Shown here one piece after another: positions 38,702 through 42,239 of a stretch of DNA of 42,239 nt. The DNA comes from CAITQP01 sp964533145 (GTDB lineage: Bacteria > Patescibacteriota > Minisyncoccia > Phycocordibacterales > UBA9973). Numbering within the stretch: the first letter of the stretch is position 1; each line of letters starts with the position of its first letter. Position numbers and translations under genes: made by a program. Location of the stretch: positions 1 through 42,239 of the forward strand of contig CAZHLG010000003.1 in assembly GCA_964533145.1 (NCBI GenBank). The letters are read 5' to 3'. A model generated the notes under the pieces. That model saw nothing but the letters and a program-made list of their open reading frames with translations, was not told where the DNA came from and did not search any database.

Positions 38702-38798
38702 TTGACACATATATACATATATGTCATTATGCATATGAAGTTAGTTCCTCTAACAACTGGCCGGGCAGACCCCGGAAATCTTTTAAAAGGAGGTTGTA
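38702..38798 (+). promoter_or_regulatory. Promoter and structured leader of the phosphatase gene
   Basis: TTGACA (38702-38707) with a weak -10 (CATTAT, 38725-38730; 17-bp spacer). The leader contains two small hairpins, GTTAG/CTAAC (38740-38754) and CCGGG/CCCGG (38761-38775), then the palindrome CTTTTAAAAG reaching into the SD AAAGGAGG (38786-38793). A regulatory leader is possible. Region 38598-38701 has no gene. Confidence 0.45.
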
Positions 38799-39230
38799 TT
38801 GAAAAAAATACTATGCGTGTGCTTCGGCAATAGCTGCCGAAGCCCGATGATGCAGGCGATTCTCTCAAAAAAACTGCAAGACAGGAACATCAAAGCAATT
38901 ATTGACTCAGCCGGCATCGCAGAAAAGAGTCCTACGCCAGCAAGCGACAATGCAAAAATTGCAATGCGCGAAAAAGGACTGTCAGTTGATGCTCATGTAA
39001 GCAAGCATGTTCGCGATGTGGACATGTCTTCCTTTGATACCATCATTGCGGTCGACCAGAAAACCCGAGATGCGCTCGTCGAAAACGGCGCATCTGCAGA
39101 AAAGATCATCATCTTGAACGAACAGAATGGAGGCGTTCCAAACCCGTACGGTGGAGACATCACGGTATACCGGACATGTGCTGATTCAATCAACGACCTG
39201 CTCGAAGATTTTGTCTCACAAGCAACATAA
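38799..39230 (+). CDS. Low-molecular-weight phosphatase-like protein
   Basis: A 143-residue protein with the LMW-PTP/arsenate reductase P-loop: C8-FGNSC-R14-SP. Catalysis would use C8 and R14. The general acid normally sits in a DP motif late in the protein; here the place reads VPNPYGGD, with Asn instead of Asp, so activity may be altered or use the later Asp. It starts with TTG at 38799, five bases after a perfect AAAGGAGG, unlike nearly all other genes here. AT-richer than the core, so possible recent transfer. Targets could be phosphotyrosine proteins or arsenate. Confidence 0.85.
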   Translation: MKKILCVCFGNSCRSPMMQAILSKKLQDRNIKAIIDSAGIAEKSPTPASDNAKIAMREKGLSVDAHVSKHVRDVDMSSFDTIIAVDQKTRDALVENGASAEKIIILNEQNGGVPNPYGGDITVYRTCADSINDLLEDFVSQAT

Positions 39231-39248
39231 GACGTTCACTGCAATCAC

Positions 39249-39273
39249 AAGTCCCGAGCTATGCTCGGGACTT
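39249..39273 (+). terminator. Intrinsic terminator
   Basis: Stem AAGTCCCGAGC (39249-39259) / GCTCGGGACTT (39263-39273), 3-nt loop, TTATT after. It overlaps the last codons of the convergent dikinase gene. Confidence 0.8.
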
Positions 39274-41301
39274 TATTCGTACTTCCCCGTTATCAGCATG
39301 CACTTCGATCTCGTCACCGGTCTTGATCAAACGTGTCGCATTCTGCGTACCGACAATGCACGGGATATGTAATTCCCGACTAATGATCGCCGCATGGGAC
39401 ATCATACCTCCTTGATTCGTAAGGATCGCAGAAGCTTTCTTGCAGGCAAGCATAAGTTCAGGAGACGTCGTCTCCGCAACAAGAATCTCTCCCTGTTCCA
39501 TCGTTTCAACCATCTCTCGGACCGTGCTCCAATTTTCGTAGCCATACACAAAAACTCGCGCCTTACCCGAGGCAAAACCTCCGTTCGCAACGGTGCCTCT
39601 AAGGATAGCCGCATCGCTGTTTTGATACGAGCCCATGCGCGCGATATAGTCCTCTGCCGCAGCGCCATGCAATTCAATCGCATTCTGATGATCCGAAACA
39701 TACGCTCGTTCTCGGCTCAGCAGGATATCGATGTCGATGTTTTGTCCATCAAACAATGCAAGGATCTCATTGTGCGAAAGCTGGCTTGCAAGCTTTCTGT
39801 CGAGCGAGAATTGCCGTGCAATACCGTCCAAAAAACGGCTGATCCACGACGCATCCCCGAAAAATGCTTTGTTCAGATGCTCTCTGCCTGAATTTTTTAC
39901 ATAGTCGATGTCGGCAAGAGTGCGCGCAACGACAAGGTCGTCTTTTACAGCAAAAGCTCTGTCAGTATAAAAAAACTCGGTCTTGATGTACAAACGATGC
40001 AGGTCAACAAGATACGAAAGGAATCGCGTCGCCTCCTCTTTTGTCAAAGATTCCTGTCCGAGGGTTTTCTCGAAGAAATCCCACGACTCCTGTTTGTATA
40101 CCTCAAAGTCGTTTTTGTAGGCGGAAAAACGATCGATTGAGGCGAATAATTCTTCGGCTTCTTTGTATGTGATATCGAGCGCGGATACAGGAAGATAGCT
40201 TGACCATGAACCATTGCAAAAAAAGAACAGTGCGCCGAGTCTCCGATACGTATGCGAAAGCGTGTCATTGATAAAAAACGGCATTCCAGAAACCTCGAAT
40301 AGTCTGATGTGCTCATTCAGTCGCGGGGCCGCCGGAATGCTTTTTTGATGCGCAGCGACCGAACCACTCAGCGTTGTGACAGGACGCGACTGTACGACAT
40401 GCACAGTGCCACCCTCGTACGCCCACTCGACATCGCACGGAAAACCGTAATGGTTCTCGATGGCGCACACAAGATCGGAAAGCTGCAGGATCTCGTCCGT
40501 GCGCAGCACCTGCTCTTTTCCTGCATCGCCGAGCTCGACCAACGTATTGCCGCCCTCGGCATTTCGATACAGCGCGTGGCTTTGGTGATGCACGACAGTG
40601 GTGGTGATAATTCGAGGTTCTTTTTCGACAACATAGTGGTCCGGCGTGACCATACCAGAAACGATCGTCTCACCCAACCCAAACCCCGCCTCAATAACGA
40701 CCTGATTCCGATCTTGAGTCACAGGATGCAGGGAAAAAGCAACTCCTGATTTTTCAGCATTGATCATTTTTTGCACCACGACTGACATGGCCGTGTCAGT
40801 AACATCGAAACCATTCTCAAATCGGTACAAGAGAGCGCGCGGTGTGAAAAACGACGCCCAGCACGATTGTACCTTTTCGAGGACATCGCGCTCTGTGCTA
40901 TTGAGATACGATTCAAGCTGTCCAGCCCACGCATGCCCCGTTCCGTCCTCTGCAATCGCGCTGGAACGGACAGCCACGAAATCAACACCCAATGCTTTAA
41001 AGGCAGCGAGTATCTCGCTCGCGATGCGATCCGGCATAGCAGCGCCTTTGATCAACGATTGAATCTTCTCTGAAGCAGCCATAATTGAAGGCAAGCTATC
41101 AGTATTCATTGAAAGTAGTACTGTTTTGATCTCCTGCGCCAAACCCGCATCGTTGAGGAAAACATCAAATGCCACCGAGAGAACAACAAATCCATCCGGC
41201 ACAGAAATGCCGGCGGCGCGCAATTCACCGAGCGCAGCGCCCTTGCCGCCGGTAATATGCGCGCTTGATTGTGTCAGATTTTTTATGGATTGAGTAAACA
41301 T
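39259..41301 (-). CDS. PEP synthase/rifampin phosphotransferase-like dikinase
   Basis: A 680-residue protein. N-terminal ATP-grasp nucleotide domain (about 1-315): GGKGAALGELRAAGISVPDGF, VAVRSSAIAEDG, AEKSGVAFSLHPVT, EAGFGLGETIVSG. Helical middle region (about 330-580) without known motifs. C-terminal swivelling phosphohistidine domain (about 590-680): TNQGGMMSHAAIISREL with H636. The PEP/pyruvate-binding barrel of PpsA/PpdK is absent. This ATP domain-variable domain-His domain order is that of rifampin phosphotransferase, which moves the beta-phosphate of ATP to a substrate. The real substrate is unknown. ATG 41301 is chosen (CATACT ends 6 nt before); the longer frame from 41376 runs through tRNA-Gly. 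Confidence 0.82.
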   Translation of the reverse strand: MFTQSIKNLTQSSAHITGGKGAALGELRAAGISVPDGFVVLSVAFDVFLNDAGLAQEIKTVLLSMNTDSLPSIMAASEKIQSLIKGAAMPDRIASEILAAFKALGVDFVAVRSSAIAEDGTGHAWAGQLESYLNSTERDVLEKVQSCWASFFTPRALLYRFENGFDVTDTAMSVVVQKMINAEKSGVAFSLHPVTQDRNQVVIEAGFGLGETIVSGMVTPDHYVVEKEPRIITTTVVHHQSHALYRNAEGGNTLVELGDAGKEQVLRTDEILQLSDLVCAIENHYGFPCDVEWAYEGGTVHVVQSRPVTTLSGSVAAHQKSIPAAPRLNEHIRLFEVSGMPFFINDTLSHTYRRLGALFFFCNGSWSSYLPVSALDITYKEAEELFASIDRFSAYKNDFEVYKQESWDFFEKTLGQESLTKEEATRFLSYLVDLHRLYIKTEFFYTDRAFAVKDDLVVARTLADIDYVKNSGREHLNKAFFGDASWISRFLDGIARQFSLDRKLASQLSHNEILALFDGQNIDIDILLSRERAYVSDHQNAIELHGAAAEDYIARMGSYQNSDAAILRGTVANGGFASGKARVFVYGYENWSTVREMVETMEQGEILVAETTSPELMLACKKASAILTNQGGMMSHAAIISRELHIPCIVGTQNATRLIKTGDEIEVHADNGEVRIKSRA

Positions 41302-41319
41302 ACACAGAGTATGCACGGG

Positions 41320-41390
41320 TGCGGAATGCGGGAATCGAACCCGCGCCCGATGCTTGGGAAGCACCAGTTCTGCCACTAAACTAATTCCGC
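41320..41390 (-). tRNA. tRNA-Gly (CCC)
   Basis: 71 nt. Acceptor GCGGAAT (5' end 41390) pairs with ATTCCGC; discriminator A at 41320; D-arm with TTTAGTGGCAGAA; anticodon stem-loop GGTGC-TTCCCAA-GCATC with anticodon CCC; T-arm GCGGG-TTCGATT-CCCGC. CCA is not encoded. Confidence 0.94.
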
Positions 41391-41396
41391 TTGCGC

Positions 41397-41792
41397 CTAT
41401 TTAAACAGATTTTTCAGGAAATGCCAGAAGCCGCCGGATGCGTTCTCGGGCGCGGCTCCCGCCGTGGCGGGAGCCGCGCCCGCCGCCTCGCCTTCCGTGA
41501 TCATCACCACGCCTTCCCCCGGCCGCACGACCGGAAACTGGTCGCGGAGCGCGGCCTCCTTGCCCTCAGGCGTGGCGAGCAGCGCAAGCTTGCGTTCGAG
41601 ATCCGCCTGCTTGAACTCAAGATCGCGGGCATCCTGCTCGGCAATGCGCCGCTCCTTCGCGGCACCGGCGCTCTTCACGGCAATGCTTGCCGCGCCGTAC
41701 CCCACGAACGCCACAAAAACGAGCACGGCCAAGGCCATGCCGCGCGAGTACATGATGCTCTTCCAGACGCTCGTCCTTTCAAAATAGGCCAT
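41397..41792 (-). CDS. ftsB: FtsB/DivIC-like septum formation protein
   Basis: A 131-residue bitopic protein: membrane helix (about residues 18-38, GMALAVLVFVAFVGYGAASI), coiled coil (about 44-75, KERRIAEQDARDLEFKQADLE) and TPEGKEAALRDQFPVVRPGEGVVMI, the block that follows the coiled coil in FtsB/DivIC proteins. A Pro/Ala/Gly-rich tail ends in FWHFLKNLFK. FtsB joins FtsQ and FtsL, both also in this window. TACACT (41817-41822) on the minus strand gives a leader of about 20 nt. Confidence 0.78.
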   Translation of the reverse strand: MAYFERTSVWKSIMYSRGMALAVLVFVAFVGYGAASIAVKSAGAAKERRIAEQDARDLEFKQADLERKLALLATPEGKEAALRDQFPVVRPGEGVVMITEGEAAGAAPATAGAAPENASGGFWHFLKNLFK

Positions 41793-41838
41793 AGTGTGCT
41801 AGCGTGAAGCCATACCAGTGTAGCATATCCGCATATAT

Positions 41839-41949
41839 ATGATGTTTTCCAACAAGCACAAAAGAAAGTTCGGCATCGCCTGGGCCGTCATCTCGGTCAT
41901 CATAATCATCATGATGGTGGCCCTCTACATGCCGGCGCTCTTCAGCTAA
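41839..41949 (+). CDS. 36-residue membrane microprotein
   Basis: ATG 41839 (or 41842) to TAA 41947-41949. Basic start (SNKHKRKFG), then one membrane helix (IAWAVISVIIIIMMVALYM) and a short tail PALFS. I have the impression that closely similar short proteins recur in CPR genomes, so it is likely real. It diverges from the FtsB-like gene and is closed by a strong terminator. Positive-inside topology puts the C-terminus outside. Confidence 0.62.
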   Translation: MMFSNKHKRKFGIAWAVISVIIIIMMVALYMPALFS

Positions 41950-41970
41950 ACGCGGCGCACCAGCGCAAAA

Positions 41971-42013
41971 AAAAAACACCTTCGGACAACAGCATTCGTC
42001 GAAGGTGTTTTTT
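41971..42013. terminator. Bidirectional intrinsic terminator
   Basis: Stem AAAAAACACCTTCG (41971-41984) / CGAAGGTGTTTTTT (42000-42013), 15-nt loop. It serves the microprotein gene and lepA, whose stop lies at its right edge. Confidence 0.85.
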
Positions 42014-42239
42014 ATTTGTCGCTGCCGCGCTGCATCATTTTCAGGAACACGTCATGCGGGATGTTCACTTTGCCCGAATTCTTGAGACGCTCCTTGCCGC
42101 GCTTCTGCTTCTCGAGAAGCTTCTTTTTGCGCGAGACGTCGCCGCCGCCGACCATCTTTGAACCATGCATCAGCACGTCCTTACGGAAGGCCTTGATGGT
42201 CTTCGACGCGAGGATCTTGCCGAGCGCAACGCCTTGGAC
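42012..42239 (-). CDS. lepA: Elongation factor 4 (LepA), C-terminal 75 residues
   Basis: A minus-strand frame entering from the right edge and ending with TAA at 42012-42014. GGGDVSRKKKLLEKQKRGKERLK then GKVNIPHDVF correspond to the LepA-specific C-terminal domain (consensus YGGDiTRKkKLLeKQKeGKkRmk..G.v.iPqeaF). LepA is a translational GTPase that back-translocates or remodels ribosomes. The GTPase domains are outside the window. Confidence 0.93.
   Translation of the reverse strand, partial: VQGVALGKILASKTIKAFRKDVLMHGSKMVGGGDVSRKKKLLEKQKRGKERLKNSGKVNIPHDVFLKMMQRGSDK

Noticed and set aside
41302..41376. N-terminal extension of the dikinase to 41376
   Set aside because: It translates through tRNA-Gly; the -10 box at 41308-41313 also lies inside the extension.

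Overview
The window looks like a chromosome segment of a Patescibacteria/CPR bacterium, probably of the Parcubacteria/Paceibacteria side. The reasons are a GC-rich core of compact housekeeping genes, many small membrane proteins known to me only from that group, a very short DnaX, near absence of Shine-Dalgarno sequences, and TGA used as a normal stop. The assignment is an inference; no rRNA gene is present to settle it.

Layout. 1-3.8 kb is an AT-richer accessory region: a truncated PD-(D/E)XK nuclease/STAND-type gene diverges from an AbiV-like HEPN gene across a set of ~22-bp repeats, followed by two orphan genes. 3.8-5.6 kb holds a small anchored protein, a Nudix hydrolase and a sugar nucleotidyltransferase. 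5.6-10.4 kb is a division/cell-wall (dcw) operon on the minus strand, mraZ-rsmH-ftsL-like-ftsI-murF, with intact MraZ boxes and a DnaA box in front. 10.4-23.8 kb is core: two small orphan genes, lysS, greA, a secreted Ig-like protein, mrdA (PBP2) with a small membrane partner, a CARDB-like surface protein, fba, a SpoU methyltransferase, an ABC-F ATPase, a DUF4868/KwaB-like gene next to a polytopic membrane gene, and a DoxX protein.

23.9-31.3 kb is a clearly AT-rich island: hsdM (with an added N-terminal HTH), hsdS, a cytoplasmic trypsin-like protease and hsdR in one tight operon, plus a divergent microprotein/DUF3892 pair. It is bracketed by direct copies of a 14-bp motif (CTYRGACTCGAACT) that looks like the T-arm of a tRNA gene, and a complete tRNA-Gln lies just outside. 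31.4-42.2 kb returns to core: dnaX, a tRNA-dihydrouridine synthase, ftsQ-like, serS, an orphan gene, a structured ncRNA candidate with its own promoter and terminator, rmuC, a surface protein, a low-molecular-weight phosphatase, a rifampin-phosphotransferase-like dikinase, tRNA-Gly, an FtsB-like protein, a 36-residue membrane protein and the 3' end of lepA.

Two themes tie the window together. First, transcription and translation starts: about sixteen genes have a TATACT-like -10 box ending only 6-13 nt before the ATG, implying leaderless or nearly leaderless mRNAs; in two cases the box overlaps the first ATG and moves the start to the next one. Second, genome defence: a nuclease/STAND and AbiV pair at the left edge, a possible Kiwa-like pair in the middle, and a protease-bearing type I restriction-modification island to the right.
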